From a virus: a stretch of DNA of 56,902 bases. The notes below the pieces were generated by a model. It did no database searches and was not told where the DNA came from. It saw nothing but the letters and a program-made list of their open reading frames with translations. Shown here piece after piece: positions 7,843 to 15,875 of the stretch (positions are counted from its first letter, which is position 1; each line of letters begins with the position of its first letter). The position numbers and the translations under genes are program-made. The stretch lies in IMG/VR virus record IMGVR_UViG_3300021090_000023, positions 1 through 56,902 of that record. The stretch is one strand, 5' to 3'.

Positions 7843-8130
7843 ATGCGGGTCCTGATGCTTTTCATATTCTTCTTCGATGAGTACCGGACGTTTGAGGGCT
7901 GGGCTCCCTGGAGGATCGTCCTCTGGAGACTCGGCTACGTCGCCTCTACAGTAGTCTGGTTCTCTCTCTTCATATTCGTAGGCGTCTACTGGATGATCGC
8001 GAAGCCCCTCTATCACGGGACCGGGGTGGAATTCTTCTGGAACGACTTCTTCGATGATAAAGGGACCTCTCTGAGGGAGCTTAGGGAGAAGGTCGCAGAG
8101 ATTGACAGAGACTCCGGGGTCGGGGCCTAG
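7843..8130 (+). CDS. Membrane protein, one or two segments (95 aa)
   Basis: ATG 7843 behind AAAAGGAGATCGAG. An N-terminal hydrophobic stretch (VLMLFIFFFD) and a longer segment at about 30-55 (YVASTVVWFSLFIFVGVYW) suggest one or two membrane helices and a cytoplasmic acidic tail. TAG 8128-8130 is part of the first CCTAG of the following CTAG-rich block. Confidence 0.6.
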   Translation: MRVLMLFIFFFDEYRTFEGWAPWRIVLWRLGYVASTVVWFSLFIFVGVYWMIAKPLYHGTGVEFFWNDFFDDKGTSLRELREKVAEIDRDSGVGA

Positions 8131-8366
8131 GCGGGGTACCCCGAGGCGCTGTGCCGGAGGCCCTAGGACGCCCGGAGAATAGACGCGAGACCGGGCTAAA
8201 TCGGGCCGTACGCGAGACTTTAAGCGGCGAGCCTAGTTCCCCCTACTCCGGAGCCTAGCGCGGCGCTACGGGGAGCCTAGCGCGTCCCCGTAGGGGGGCT
8301 GACAGGCGGGGGCCGTATCGGGCCCTAGGCTAGACTTCGCGGCGCGACCGATACCCTACCCCTAGG
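8126..8366. promoter_or_regulatory. CTAG-rich intergenic block 1 with two GGCC-N7-AGACTT elements
   Basis: Between 8126 and 8366 the motif CCTAG occurs seven times (near 8126, 8162, 8232, 8253, 8276, 8323 and 8361), much more often than in the surrounding genes. Two copies of GGCC-N7-AGACTT end at 8220 and about 8337. A strong hairpin lies between them. The block separates the 0-8.1 kb gene run from the next and probably carries a terminator and promoters or operators. Similar blocks occur near 20.0, 40.0 and 55.8 kb. Confidence 0.6.
8266..8293 (+). terminator. Terminator-like 9-bp hairpin without T tract
   Basis: CTACGGGGA at 8266-8274 pairs perfectly with TCCCCGTAG at 8285-8293 across a 10-base loop that contains CCTAG. 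A G-run rather than a T-run follows, so it may be an operator or RNA-processing hairpin instead of an intrinsic terminator. Confidence 0.45.
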
Positions 8367-8401
8367 CGGGAAGCCGTGGCACGAGAGAGGAGGACGAGGG
8401 C

Positions 8402-8590
8402 GTGACAGACGAGGAGGAGGTCCGGAGGCTGATCGGGATGCTCCAGCGCGCCAAGCGGGCGATCGGTCCCGTAGGAGGTGTAGTGCATAAGATGAAGGGG
8501 CTCACGGACTCGCAGCGTCGGAGCTATCTGAAACAGCTGGACGGCGCCTATCAGGCACTGAAGACGGTTCAGGACGACATCTCGAGGTGA
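8402..8590 (+). CDS. Unknown small helical protein (62 aa)
   Basis: GTG 8402 follows GAGAGGAGGACGAGG. First gene after the CTAG block and about 65 bases downstream of the second AGACTT element. Charged helical protein (EEEVRRLIGMLQRAKRAIG). No known domain. Confidence 0.6.
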   Translation: MTDEEEVRRLIGMLQRAKRAIGPVGGVVHKMKGLTDSQRRSYLKQLDGAYQALKTVQDDISR

Positions 8591-8720
8591 CATCAAGTAT
8601 GCAGCTATAGCTCAGTCGTTCCACGACCGAGAGGAGGTAACTACCCGAGGGCGGCAGTCGAGAGGGCCTAAGTATGGAGGAACGGAGGAACTTCCCCACG
8701 AACCTGGGAGGGACAGAGCA

Positions 8721-8912
8721 ATGAACGTCAGACAGCTCATAGAGAATTTGAAGAAAGCTCCGGCAACGTCGGAAGTGTGCTTCGAGGGGAATGGGATCTG
8801 GCCCATCTCGGGTATCAGAATAGGGAAGATGCCGAAGAGCAAGGTTGGGTACGTAAAGCTTGTCTCGGCAGGCGAAGGATTTAAACACTTCCCCGTGTCG
8901 AGGGAATCATGA
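8721..8912 (+). CDS. Unknown small protein (63 aa)
   Basis: ATG 8721 behind GGGAGGGACAGAG. MNVRQLIENLKKAP is a helix often seen at the head of small phage proteins; the rest has short strands (EVCFEGNGIWPISGIRIG). A 16-codon frame (ATG 8674 to TGA 8724) overlaps its start and could be a coupled leader peptide. Confidence 0.6.
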   Translation: MNVRQLIENLKKAPATSEVCFEGNGIWPISGIRIGKMPKSKVGYVKLVSAGEGFKHFPVSRES

Positions 8913-9412
8913 GCCCGCGAGCCAGGAGGGTCAGGCTCGTCGTCGGGGAGTCGGAGCCGAGGACGTACGAGCTGGAGTCCGTGAGGTTCCGCGTCGTCAG
9001 GGAGGTAGACCCAAGAGAGAAGCAGGCACTCTCATCTCCCGGAGATAGCTTCTCCTTCATCAGGGACTCGGGGTTCATCCCGGACGACGCGAAGGAGCAC
9101 TTCGGCGTCCTGCTCCTCGACGCCCAGAACGGATTCATCAAGCACCACGAGGTCTCGGTCGGCTCGCTCTCGGCGAGCATCGTCCACCCCCGGGAGGTCT
9201 TCGCCCCGGCGCTCAGGGTCATGGGCGTCTCGTCGATCATCCTCTTCCACAACCACCCGAGCGGCGACCCGACGCCGAGCCGCGAGGACCTCAGGCTCAC
9301 GCGTCAGCTCGTCGAGGGCGCGAGGCTCCTCGACCTCCGCATCCACGACCACCTCGTCCTCGGCGACGGGACGGGGAGGTACGTCTCGCTCGCCCAGACA
9401 GGGGCGATCTGA
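8909..9412 (+). CDS. RadC-like JAB/MPN domain protein
   Basis: A 167-residue protein with the metal-binding JAMM signature HNHPSGDPTPSRED at about 114-127, as in RadC-type JAB domains. An N-terminal segment of about 40 residues lacks the helix-hairpin-helix part of long RadC proteins, so this is a short phage form. RadC-family proteins are predicted metallo-hydrolases tied to DNA recombination or repair, but no biochemical role is firmly established. ATG 8909 overlaps the previous stop. Confidence 0.85.
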   Translation: MSPRARRVRLVVGESEPRTYELESVRFRVVREVDPREKQALSSPGDSFSFIRDSGFIPDDAKEHFGVLLLDAQNGFIKHHEVSVGSLSASIVHPREVFAPALRVMGVSSIILFHNHPSGDPTPSREDLRLTRQLVEGARLLDLRIHDHLVLGDGTGRYVSLAQTGAI

Positions 9413-9414
9413 TC

Positions 9415-9729
9415 ATGGGTATGCTCAGCGTTCTCTGGAACGCGATGAACAACCCCAACCCGCACTACAGGCAGCCTCCATGGACGGTACCAGCGGTGCA
9501 GGAGGTAGCCCGAGAGTCCGTGGACTCGGTCCGCGACTCCATCGAGGCCGAGGCGATGGAGGCCATCCTCGGGGAGATCACACCGGAACAGGTCGTCGAG
9601 CGGGCGGCGGAGAAGTGGATCGCCTCGATGCAGAATCCTGCAGAGTTCGAGTCCAAGGTTGCAGCTAAGATCACTGAGAAGTGCAAGCCGTCCGCGAGCA
9701 GGAGTAAGAAGTGCAAGAAGAGGGGATAA
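9415..9729 (+). CDS. Unknown protein (104 aa)
   Basis: ATG 9415, two bases after the RadC-like gene. The middle is an acidic helix-rich region (ESVDSVRDSIEAEAMEAI), the C-terminus is basic with Cys (EKCKPSASRSKKCKKRG). No recognised family. Confidence 0.6.
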   Translation: MGMLSVLWNAMNNPNPHYRQPPWTVPAVQEVARESVDSVRDSIEAEAMEAILGEITPEQVVERAAEKWIASMQNPAEFESKVAAKITEKCKPSASRSKKCKKRG

Positions 9730-9733
9730 GATC

Positions 9734-9919
9734 GTGAAGAAGAGAGAGCAGAAGGTGATCGTCGAGGAGTCTGCAGGTATGGACGAGCTGTACGGGGAGT
9801 GGTTCGTCTGCCCGAAGTGCAGCGAGGCCGGGGTATTCTGGAAGACCAACTTCTGCCCAGACTGCGGTGTCGAGCTCGACTGGTCGAAGGTCGATAAGAA
9901 GAGAAAAGGAGGTCAATAA
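9734..9919 (+). CDS. Zinc-ribbon microprotein (61 aa)
   Basis: GTG 9734. Two CPxC knuckles (CPKC and CPDC), about 20 residues apart, form a typical zinc ribbon; basic ends flank it. Such phage microproteins may bind nucleic acid or host RNA polymerase, but the target is unknown. Confidence 0.65.
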   Translation: MKKREQKVIVEESAGMDELYGEWFVCPKCSEAGVFWKTNFCPDCGVELDWSKVDKKRKGGQ

Positions 9920-9922
9920 GAT

Positions 9923-10153
9923 ATGAGCAGTATGGAGAATTCCAGCTGGCAAAAAAATTGGCGGGAGGAGCGAGATGCCCTGAGCGCCAAGCTCGGCTTC
10001 GACTGCAGGAACGGCGGCCGGAGGATCGGGGAGATCATCGTCGAGCCGCTCCCCGACCTCCCCGGGAAGTGCCACCTCTCCGTCGCGGGCTCGATCGTCA
10101 CGGTCGATCAGGCCATCAGGATCAGGAATATCATCTATGGAGGAGGTGAGTGA
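9923..10153 (+). CDS. Unknown protein (76 aa)
   Basis: ATG 9923 behind AAAAGGAGGTC. The protein starts with a polar helix and ends in strands (EIIVEPLPDLPG, HLSVAGSIVTV). Its stop overlaps the start of the next gene. No family recognised. Confidence 0.6.
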   Translation: MSSMENSSWQKNWREERDALSAKLGFDCRNGGRRIGEIIVEPLPDLPGKCHLSVAGSIVTVDQAIRIRNIIYGGGE

Positions 10154-10389
10154 TGAAGCTCTGGATACTTAGACCAATAGAGGGCGAGGGAGACTGGAGT
10201 GACGAATACGATGTGGCGCGCAGCTTCGTCGTGAGGGCGAGGTCCGAGAAGGATGCACGGAAACTCGTGCAGCCTTTTGCCGGAGACGAAGGGAGTAGGG
10301 TATGGACCCACCCGAAGAAGAGCACGTGCACGGAGCTCAAGGTCACGGGGAAGAAGGAAGTAATTATCAGAGACTTTCACGCTGGATAA
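10153..10389 (+). CDS. Conserved phage protein, first tandem copy (78 aa)
   Basis: ATG 10153 (GTG 10150 possible). The pattern MKLWILRP...YDVARSFVVRA...ARKLV...GDEG...STCTEL...DFHAG recurs in the next gene and in small proteins of many phages. Function unknown. About half of positions match the following copy, so the duplication is not recent. Confidence 0.7.
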   Translation: MKLWILRPIEGEGDWSDEYDVARSFVVRARSEKDARKLVQPFAGDEGSRVWTHPKKSTCTELKVTGKKEVIIRDFHAG

Positions 10390-10405
10390 TAAAAGGGGGC
10401 AAGTG

Positions 10406-10651
10406 ATGAAGCTCTGGCTCCTCCAACCAGTTGATATGACTTCCCCGCCGTGGTACCGTAAGTACGACGTGGCGCTCGGCTTCGTCGTCAGGGCGGAGTC
10501 CGAGAGGGATGCACGGTCGCTCGTGCGGAAGCCCTTCGGCGTGGGGGACGAGGGCGACGACGTCTGGGCCTCCTCGAATATTACTACGTGCACGGAGCTA
10601 AAGGCAGAGGGACCAGCGAAAATCATAATATCAGCCTTCCACGCTGGATAG
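10406..10651 (+). CDS. Conserved phage protein, second tandem copy (81 aa)
   Basis: ATG 10406 (GTG 10403 possible) behind AAAAGGGGGC. Paralogue of the gene before it: MKLWLLQP, GFVVRAESERDAR, GDEG, TTCTELKAEG and FHAG occur in the same order. The single conserved Cys (CTEL) is kept in both. Confidence 0.7.
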   Translation: MKLWLLQPVDMTSPPWYRKYDVALGFVVRAESERDARSLVRKPFGVGDEGDDVWASSNITTCTELKAEGPAKIIISAFHAG

Positions 10652-10666
10652 AGAGGAGGAGGAAGA

Positions 10667-11020
10667 ATGAAGAAGGCGGCGCATCCAAACTCGACGCACC
10701 TCGGCGTCACCTGGCTCGAGCCCGAGGAGCTGACCTACCCGACCGGAGGGTTTACGAGGCGGGCGGTCGTCGTCATCAGGTCGAACGAGCACCACCCGAT
10801 CGAGGGCCTCCCGGTCGGCTCGACCCACGTCGTCACGTGCAGCGTCCCCGACACCTACTTCACGATCCCGGCGAGGCTCCGGCTCGGTGGGCACCGGCAC
10901 GGCGGGCGGACGATCCGGGGCTACGTCTCGGAGGTGGACGGGTTCTTCGCGTTCACCCCGGAGGCGGACCCTGCGCTCTGCACGACCTGCGAGGAGGGAG
11001 AGGGGTGCAAGAAGAAGTAG
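10667..11020 (+). CDS. Unknown protein with C-terminal Cys cluster (117 aa)
   Basis: ATG 10667 behind GAGGAGGAAG. A beta-rich protein (RAVVVIRS, STHVVTCSV) followed by a short Cys tail (CTTCEEGEGC). His-rich segment GGHRHGG lies in the middle. Possible metal binding; function unknown. Confidence 0.6.
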   Translation: MKKAAHPNSTHLGVTWLEPEELTYPTGGFTRRAVVVIRSNEHHPIEGLPVGSTHVVTCSVPDTYFTIPARLRLGGHRHGGRTIRGYVSEVDGFFAFTPEADPALCTTCEEGEGCKKK

Positions 11021-11056
11021 TCGAGGAGTTCACACTCAAGCAAGGAGGTCGGGGAG

Positions 11057-11470
11057 ATGTGCATGCTAGGAGCTGCTCTCGAGGTCAAGACGGTCCCGAG
11101 GGGGAAGGCCATCGGGGCCGTGAAGAGGATGTCGAGGTCCTACAAGGAGGGGGAGGGGGGTCGGCTCCAGGCAGCCTGCTTCACGGAGATACGGTTCTTC
11201 CTCGGGAGGAAGCGCGTCAAGCTCTACGAGATGGGCGGAGTGCACAGGACCGTGAAGCCGACGTGGGGTCGGCTCGAGAGGGACTGCTACGGGACCGCTC
11301 TCCGCGACCCGGAGGGGAACGGGCGCGGGTTCTGGGCCTACAAGAGCAAGTACGTGGAGAGGGAGTACTTGCAGGGCACGTGTACCGCCGCCGTCCTCCT
11401 CTGGGGGAGGGTCGTCATCCACGAGAAGGGGTACAGGGCAGAGTTCTGCAAGGTCGTCCGGCTGCTGTGA
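11057..11470 (+). CDS. Unknown basic protein (137 aa)
   Basis: ATG 11057 behind AAGGAGGTCGGG. Basic and rich in Tyr, Phe and Cys (MCMLGAALEVK; CFTEIRFFLGRKRVKLYE; YLQGTCTAAVLLWG). No recognisable motif. A short frame opening at GTG 11467 runs on into the next gene in another phase and is probably not real beyond its first residues. Confidence 0.6.
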   Translation: MCMLGAALEVKTVPRGKAIGAVKRMSRSYKEGEGGRLQAACFTEIRFFLGRKRVKLYEMGGVHRTVKPTWGRLERDCYGTALRDPEGNGRGFWAYKSKYVEREYLQGTCTAAVLLWGRVVIHEKGYRAEFCKVVRLL

Positions 11471-11512
11471 GCGAGAAGGAGTGGTACCTCATGACCAGAG
11501 AGGAGTGGACCG

Positions 11513-11740
11513 ATGCCTGCCGAGAAGCCGTCCGGAAAGAAGCGGAGAGAGTCGCAGCTCAGCGAGAAGTGGTTCGTCCACAAGTCGAGCCGGAACAAGT
11601 TCAGGGTCACGAGGCTCCATGATCTCCACGCCGAGATCCTCAACGCCGACGGGACGGTGGGCCTCGTGAACCTGGACCTGCTCCTCCACGACATCGAGGC
11701 CGGGCTCTACGAGACGGAGCCGGTCAGGAAGGGAGGGTGA
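11513..11740 (+). CDS. Unknown basic small protein (75 aa)
   Basis: ATG 11513. A Lys/Arg/Ser-rich head then a strand-rich part (KFRVTRLHDLHAEIL, GLVNLDLLLHDI). No family recognised. It overlaps a GTG 11467 frame of 51 codons (SEKEWYLMTREEW) that may be a competing small gene; the overlap is 110 bases. Confidence 0.55.
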   Translation: MPAEKPSGKKRRESQLSEKWFVHKSSRNKFRVTRLHDLHAEILNADGTVGLVNLDLLLHDIEAGLYETEPVRKGG

Positions 11741-11742
11741 GA

Positions 11743-12018
11743 ATGGGCTGGTCTATAGTCCTAACGTCGGACAGAGAGATAAGTCCAGAGGAAGTCGAGG
11801 CGATACTTATTGAGAACGGCGAGTACAAGGGGTTTATGGGATTTAAACCGAGACAGAACTGGGGATGGTCCGTCGCCGTAGACGTCAGTAATCCAGAGGG
11901 CAAGAGGCTCCGCCTCGGCGGATCGTACGGCATAAGCGGGAACATCGCGGAGTCGTTCGCGGATGCAATGGCAGCCGGGCTCGTGAAGCGCGGTCATAAA
12001 ATCAAGAGATGGAGGTGA
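11743..12018 (+). CDS. Unknown protein (91 aa)
   Basis: ATG 11743 (GTG 11737 possible) behind GGGAGGG. The sequence MGWSIVLTSDREIS...EEVEAILIENG suggests a small alpha/beta fold. Its stop lies inside the ribosome site of the next gene. Confidence 0.65.
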   Translation: MGWSIVLTSDREISPEEVEAILIENGEYKGFMGFKPRQNWGWSVAVDVSNPEGKRLRLGGSYGISGNIAESFADAMAAGLVKRGHKIKRWR

Positions 12019-12023
12019 CAAGA

Positions 12024-12296
12024 ATGGTAACGAGGCCGCTGAGGGGAGGAGATAGGGAAGACTGGATCAAGTGGTTCGAGACGTTCGGCGCGGGAAGGTT
12101 CTACGACAGCTTCGTCGCGAGCGCGCAGGACGCGCGTGGGACGTGCCGGCACTGCGGAGAGTACATCTACCTCGACATCGTCGAGGGCGGCGGGGTCCCG
12201 GACTGGCGCACCGCCGACGGCGACTATGGATGCGGCGATTCACCAGATACATGCGACGAGGGGACCGGCTCGCACATTCCACTCAAGAGGAGGTAG
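12024..12296 (+). CDS. Conserved phage protein with Cys/His cluster (90 aa)
   Basis: ATG 12024 is chosen because GGAGGTGA lies five bases upstream; ATG 12009 would place the site inside the gene. The core CRHCGEYIYLDIVEGGG, then DYGCGDSPD and DTCDEG, is a conserved-looking phage module with four or five Cys that may bind zinc. Function unknown. Confidence 0.7.
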   Translation: MVTRPLRGGDREDWIKWFETFGAGRFYDSFVASAQDARGTCRHCGEYIYLDIVEGGGVPDWRTADGDYGCGDSPDTCDEGTGSHIPLKRR

Positions 12297-12301
12297 TCTC
12301 C

Positions 12302-13876
12302 ATGACGAAGTTCATCGAGAAGTTCCTAGAGCACAGGTGCGCGGGGTTCCCGATCCTCTATGTGCAGACGCACGAGGAGCAGCGCCTGATCGCCGAGTTC
12401 GCAGAGCTCTTCGGCGCGGCGGACTGGCAGGACCCGATCTACCACTGGTCGAGCGTGATAGGCATCCAGCAGATCGGGAGCGACGCGCCGCCGGAGCACG
12501 AGACGAACGCCGTCGAGGTCCTGAAGCGGGTCGTCACCCTCCCGGGAGGGAGCGTCGTCGTCTTCAAGGACGCCTCGATCCCAACCCTCGCCCGGAACCT
12601 CAGGGACATGCTCGGGCACCTCGAGGGCACCGGGAAGACGCTCGTCTTCGTGAGCCCGGCGATCTCCGTCCCCCTGGAGCTGGAGAAGGACGTCACCCTC
12701 CTCGCGTATCCGCTCCCGACGAGGGAGCAGCTCAGGGCGATCCTCGGGAAGATCGTCCTGGAGCAGGAGGGAGCGCACAGGGTCACGATAGACATTAAGG
12801 AGGGGGCGAGGGTCGCGGACGCGGCCTCGGGCCTCACGGCGAACGAGGCGAAGAACACCTTCTCGCTGGCGATCGCCCGGCACGGGAGGCTCGACGCGGC
12901 GGCGGTCAGGACGGTCCTCGCGGAGAAGGCCGGGGCGCTGAAGAAGTCGCGGCTGCTCGAGTGGATCGAGTCCGACCAGCCCCTGACGAAGCTCGGCGGG
13001 TTCGGGGCCGTCAAGGCGTACCTCGACGTCATCGCTCCGATATTCTGGAAGCCCGACGCCGCCCTGAAGTTCGGCCTCAGGCCGGAGGACTTCCCGCGGT
13101 CCATCCTCTTCACCGGACCGCCGGGGACGGGGAAGTCGATGGCGGCGCAGCTCATCGCGAACCACCTCGGCATCGGGTGCGTCAGGACCGACTTCGGGAT
13201 GATCTTCTCGGCGGGCGGCGGGCGCGTCGGCGCGGCGGAGGAGAACATCGTCCGGAGGAACGACCTGGTCGAGGCGATGGAACCCGTCGAGGACTGGTGG
13301 GATGAAGCGGAGAAGGGCCTGACCGGCGCGAGCGGGGCGAGCGTCCAGAACCCATGGGAGGCGCGGGTCGCCGGGACGCTCCTCACGTGGTTCGAGATGC
13401 ACCGGGCGCAGGTCCTCGTCGTCGCGACGGTCAACAAGCAGGAGATCCTCGCCCCGGAGATGCTCTCGAGGTTCCAGAAGGTCTACTTCGTGGACCTCCC
13501 GACGCTCACGGAGCGGGTAGAGATCTTCCGGAGTCAGATCGGCGACCGCCCGGTAGTCAAGGGCTGCCTCGGGGATGGGGAGCTGAAGCGGCTCGCCGAG
13601 CTCGCCGAGAAATTCTCGGGGCGGGAGATCAGGAACGCCGTCCAGCAGGGGTGCAGGCTCGCCTTCTCCAGGAAGGCGAAGGCCGCGGGGTACGACGACA
13701 TCTTCGATGGGATCAAGTCGATCACACCGGTGGCGAAGATCAGGAAGGGGGAGATCGAGCGGCTCCAGGACTGGGCGACGGAGAACAACATCGAGTGGGC
13801 GTCGAGCGCGCCCGACAACCCGCACGCGGTGCAGACGGCGAGGCCGCGCGCCATCAGGCTACCCAACAACAAGTAG
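12302..13876 (+). CDS. Ycf46-like AAA ATPase
   Basis: A 524-residue protein: an N-terminal non-catalytic domain (about 1-230) like that of Ycf46 proteins, then an AAA module with Walker A GPPGTGKS (about 271-278), Walker B-like WWDEAEKG (about 331-338), sensor-1 ATVN (about 377-380) and the LSRFQ arginine-finger region. Ycf46 homologues in cyanobacteria, plastids and phages are of unknown function, but often lie near DUF1257 (Ycf35-like) and DUF2997 genes; candidates for both occur here at 17187 and 20158. ATG 12302 follows AGAGGAGG. Confidence 0.85.
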   Translation: MTKFIEKFLEHRCAGFPILYVQTHEEQRLIAEFAELFGAADWQDPIYHWSSVIGIQQIGSDAPPEHETNAVEVLKRVVTLPGGSVVVFKDASIPTLARNLRDMLGHLEGTGKTLVFVSPAISVPLELEKDVTLLAYPLPTREQLRAILGKIVLEQEGAHRVTIDIKEGARVADAASGLTANEAKNTFSLAIARHGRLDAAAVRTVLAEKAGALKKSRLLEWIESDQPLTKLGGFGAVKAYLDVIAPIFWKPDAALKFGLRPEDFPRSILFTGPPGTGKSMAAQLIANHLGIGCVRTDFGMIFSAGGGRVGAAEENIVRRNDLVEAMEPVEDWWDEAEKGLTGASGASVQNPWEARVAGTLLTWFEMHRAQVLVVATVNKQEILAPEMLSRFQKVYFVDLPTLTERVEIFRSQIGDRPVVKGCLGDGELKRLAELAEKFSGREIRNAVQQGCRLAFSRKAKAAGYDDIFDGIKSITPVAKIRKGEIERLQDWATENNIEWASSAPDNPHAVQTARPRAIRLPNNK

Positions 13877-13895
13877 GGACGGAGGACGAGAGACC

Positions 13896-14471
13896 ATGTC
13901 AGACTACTCGGTGACGCTCAAGAGGTCGGACTTCAGGAACGAGACAGCCTACCTCATCGAGGGTGGGATCTCGAACGGGAAGTGGGCGATCCGGACGGGG
14001 GCCGTGAGCAACGCGGCACTCTTCAAGACGGAAGCGCTGACGAAAGCGTTCGTAGGGGACATCGGGTCCGGGGCAATAGCGAAGACGCACGCCAGCTTCG
14101 AGTCCATCGCGCCGGGAGGCCAGCTTCACGAGTGGACGGCGACGCCCTTCCTCTTCGAGGCGGGGAGCGGGACGGCGCGGATATTCAGGAGCACCAAGAC
14201 GGGCGAGCTGACGGGGATCGACAGGCGGTTCCTCGCCCTCTTCAGGGAGGATAGGAGGTTCGCCTCGCTCTACGGTAGGGGACCCAAGTACCCGTTCCTC
14301 TTCGGGGGAAAGACGATCAAGGAGGCAGCGGCGATCTTCATGCCTATGGTACTCGACCTGCTTCCGAGGGAGCCCGCAGTAGTGGGGACGGGAGAGGAAC
14401 CGATACCGGGAAGGACAGAAGACCCGGGAGTAATCGCAGCTGCACAGAGACGGCGGTTGAAGAAGCGGTGA
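13896..14471 (+). CDS. Unknown protein of the AAA module (191 aa)
   Basis: ATG 13896 behind GGACGGAGGACGAGAG, 19 bases after the AAA gene, so probably co-transcribed with it. Soluble, mixed alpha/beta. No motif recognised. A substrate or adaptor of the ATPase is possible from position only. Confidence 0.65.
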   Translation: MSDYSVTLKRSDFRNETAYLIEGGISNGKWAIRTGAVSNAALFKTEALTKAFVGDIGSGAIAKTHASFESIAPGGQLHEWTATPFLFEAGSGTARIFRSTKTGELTGIDRRFLALFREDRRFASLYGRGPKYPFLFGGKTIKEAAAIFMPMVLDLLPREPAVVGTGEEPIPGRTEDPGVIAAAQRRRLKKR

Positions 14472-14502
14472 ACCATCAACCACCTCAGGGGAGGTAACAA
14501 GC

Positions 14503-15486
14503 ATGGCGAGCAAGAAGGGGCAGACGAAGGCGAGGCCCAAGTCCAAATATAAGTCCAGGGAGCAGGCGGACCCCATCCCCGTAGAGATGGCGGACGCCCT
14601 GGAGCGGGGCGTCGTCCTCTACGTCAAGATGGGGGCGCCGGGGTTCCTCAGTGGGATTGACGTCGAGAACGTCGACGCCGGAGACGTGGACCCGGAGATG
14701 CTCCGCCTCTCGAAGAAGACGCTCGACTGCACGCAGTACAAGGCCATGAAGAGCATCCACGGGCAGGTGAAGAAGTATCTCCGGGCGCGGACCCTCCCGA
14801 CGCCGAGGTGGCTGAAGAGCTCGTACTTCATCCCCGACGGGCTGGTCGCGGAGACGATGGCGGGGGTGCAGCACTTCATCGACCTCCACGACGACGAGTA
14901 CCTCCCGGCCTTCCTCAGGGTCTACAGGGAGGAGAAGGCGAGGGCGAGGGAGCGGCTCAAGAAGCTCTACGACGAGTCCGACTACCCGAGCGTCGAGAAC
15001 CTCCGGAGGTCGTGCTACATCAGGCAGGAGGTCATAGAGCAGCGGACGCCGACGAAGCTCGAGGCCATCAGCCCCTCGCTCTACAGGGAGCAGCGGGAGG
15101 CGCTCCGCCAGAAGGCGGCGGAGACGATGCAGGACGCAAAGCTCTACCTCAGGGACACGCTCTTCAAGCTCCTGACGCACCTCCACGAGAAGCTCGCCGC
15201 GAGCGACCCGGCCACGGGGAGGCCGATGGCCATCCGGAAGTCGGCGGTCGAGAACATCGAGGACTTCCTGAAGTTCTTCGAGCCGAGGGACGTAAACAAG
15301 GACGCCCCCATGCAGGCGATGATCGAGAAGCTCCGGAGGAGCATGACGGGGCTGGACCTGGAGACCGTCAAGCACGACGAGAAGTACCGGGCGTCGATGG
15401 CGGCGGCCGTCGGCGCGATCACCAAGGACCTCGGCGCGCTCGTCACGGTGGCGCCGAGGAAGATCCGCCTGCCGAAGGCGGGCTAG
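14503..15486 (+). CDS. DUF3150-like helical protein (327 aa)
   Basis: ATG 14503 behind GGGGAGGTAAC. Long helical, highly charged protein with a basic head. The general layout (short N-terminal strand region, then long helices with KLYDESDYPS and REQREALRQKA) resembles the DUF3150 proteins that accompany phage and bacterial AAA ATPases of the MoxR kind. The assignment is by resemblance and is uncertain. It follows the AAA gene and its 191-aa neighbour. Confidence 0.55.
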   Translation: MASKKGQTKARPKSKYKSREQADPIPVEMADALERGVVLYVKMGAPGFLSGIDVENVDAGDVDPEMLRLSKKTLDCTQYKAMKSIHGQVKKYLRARTLPTPRWLKSSYFIPDGLVAETMAGVQHFIDLHDDEYLPAFLRVYREEKARARERLKKLYDESDYPSVENLRRSCYIRQEVIEQRTPTKLEAISPSLYREQREALRQKAAETMQDAKLYLRDTLFKLLTHLHEKLAASDPATGRPMAIRKSAVENIEDFLKFFEPRDVNKDAPMQAMIEKLRRSMTGLDLETVKHDEKYRASMAAAVGAITKDLGALVTVAPRKIRLPKAG

Positions 15487-15492
15487 AGGGGG

Positions 15493-15675
15493 ATGAAGGA
15501 CAGGGGGAGGGAGTATCTAGTCCAGAAGATGGAGAAGTCGAGGTGCCCCGACTGCGGCACACCGGTCGACCTCCTCATTCGCCGCGACGGGGGCGGGCCG
15601 ATCTTCTACATCTGCTTCGCGGACCGCATGGTAGCCCAGGCAGGAGCCGGGAGAGTCCCGAGGGAGAAGGGGTGA
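15493..15675 (+). CDS. Small zinc-binding protein (60 aa)
   Basis: ATG 15493 behind AGAGGGGG. Contains CPDCGTPVDLL and a later Cys (YICFAD), so it may hold a degenerate zinc ribbon. No further clue. Confidence 0.6.
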   Translation: MKDRGREYLVQKMEKSRCPDCGTPVDLLIRRDGGGPIFYICFADRMVAQAGAGRVPREKG

Positions 15676-15676
15676 G

Positions 15677-15871
15677 ATGGAGGGAAGAGGTACCGAGGTC
15701 GTGGTCGGGAGGTGGTACTTCCGGCACCTGGCGGAGGAGCAGCGGCGGGAGTACGAGGGGCGGAACCCTAGGTGGACGGTCGAGGTCCGGGAGGTGCTCT
15801 ACCCGCAGACCCAGTCGACGCGCCCGACGTACGTCGTGATCCTCGTCGTCGAGGGGGAGGGGGGTGCGTAG
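15677..15871 (+). CDS. Unknown small protein (64 aa)
   Basis: ATG 15677. Strand-rich, charged protein (GTEVVVGRWYFRHLAEEQRREY; VVILVVEGEGG). It is the last gene before repeat array 1, whose first recognisable half-unit begins about five bases after the stop. Confidence 0.6.
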   Translation: MEGRGTEVVVGRWYFRHLAEEQRREYEGRNPRWTVEVREVLYPQTQSTRPTYVVILVVEGEGGA

Positions 15872-15875
15872 GGGG

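Noticed and set aside
11467-11622. 51-codon frame beginning MSEKEWYLMTREEW
   Set aside because: It overlaps the better-supported gene at 11513 by 110 bases; kept only as a remark there.
12326-13825. 499-codon minus-strand frame opposite the AAA gene
   Set aside because: Typical GC-rich shadow of a well-supported + strand gene; its residues are mostly Arg, Leu, Pro and Asp with no domain.
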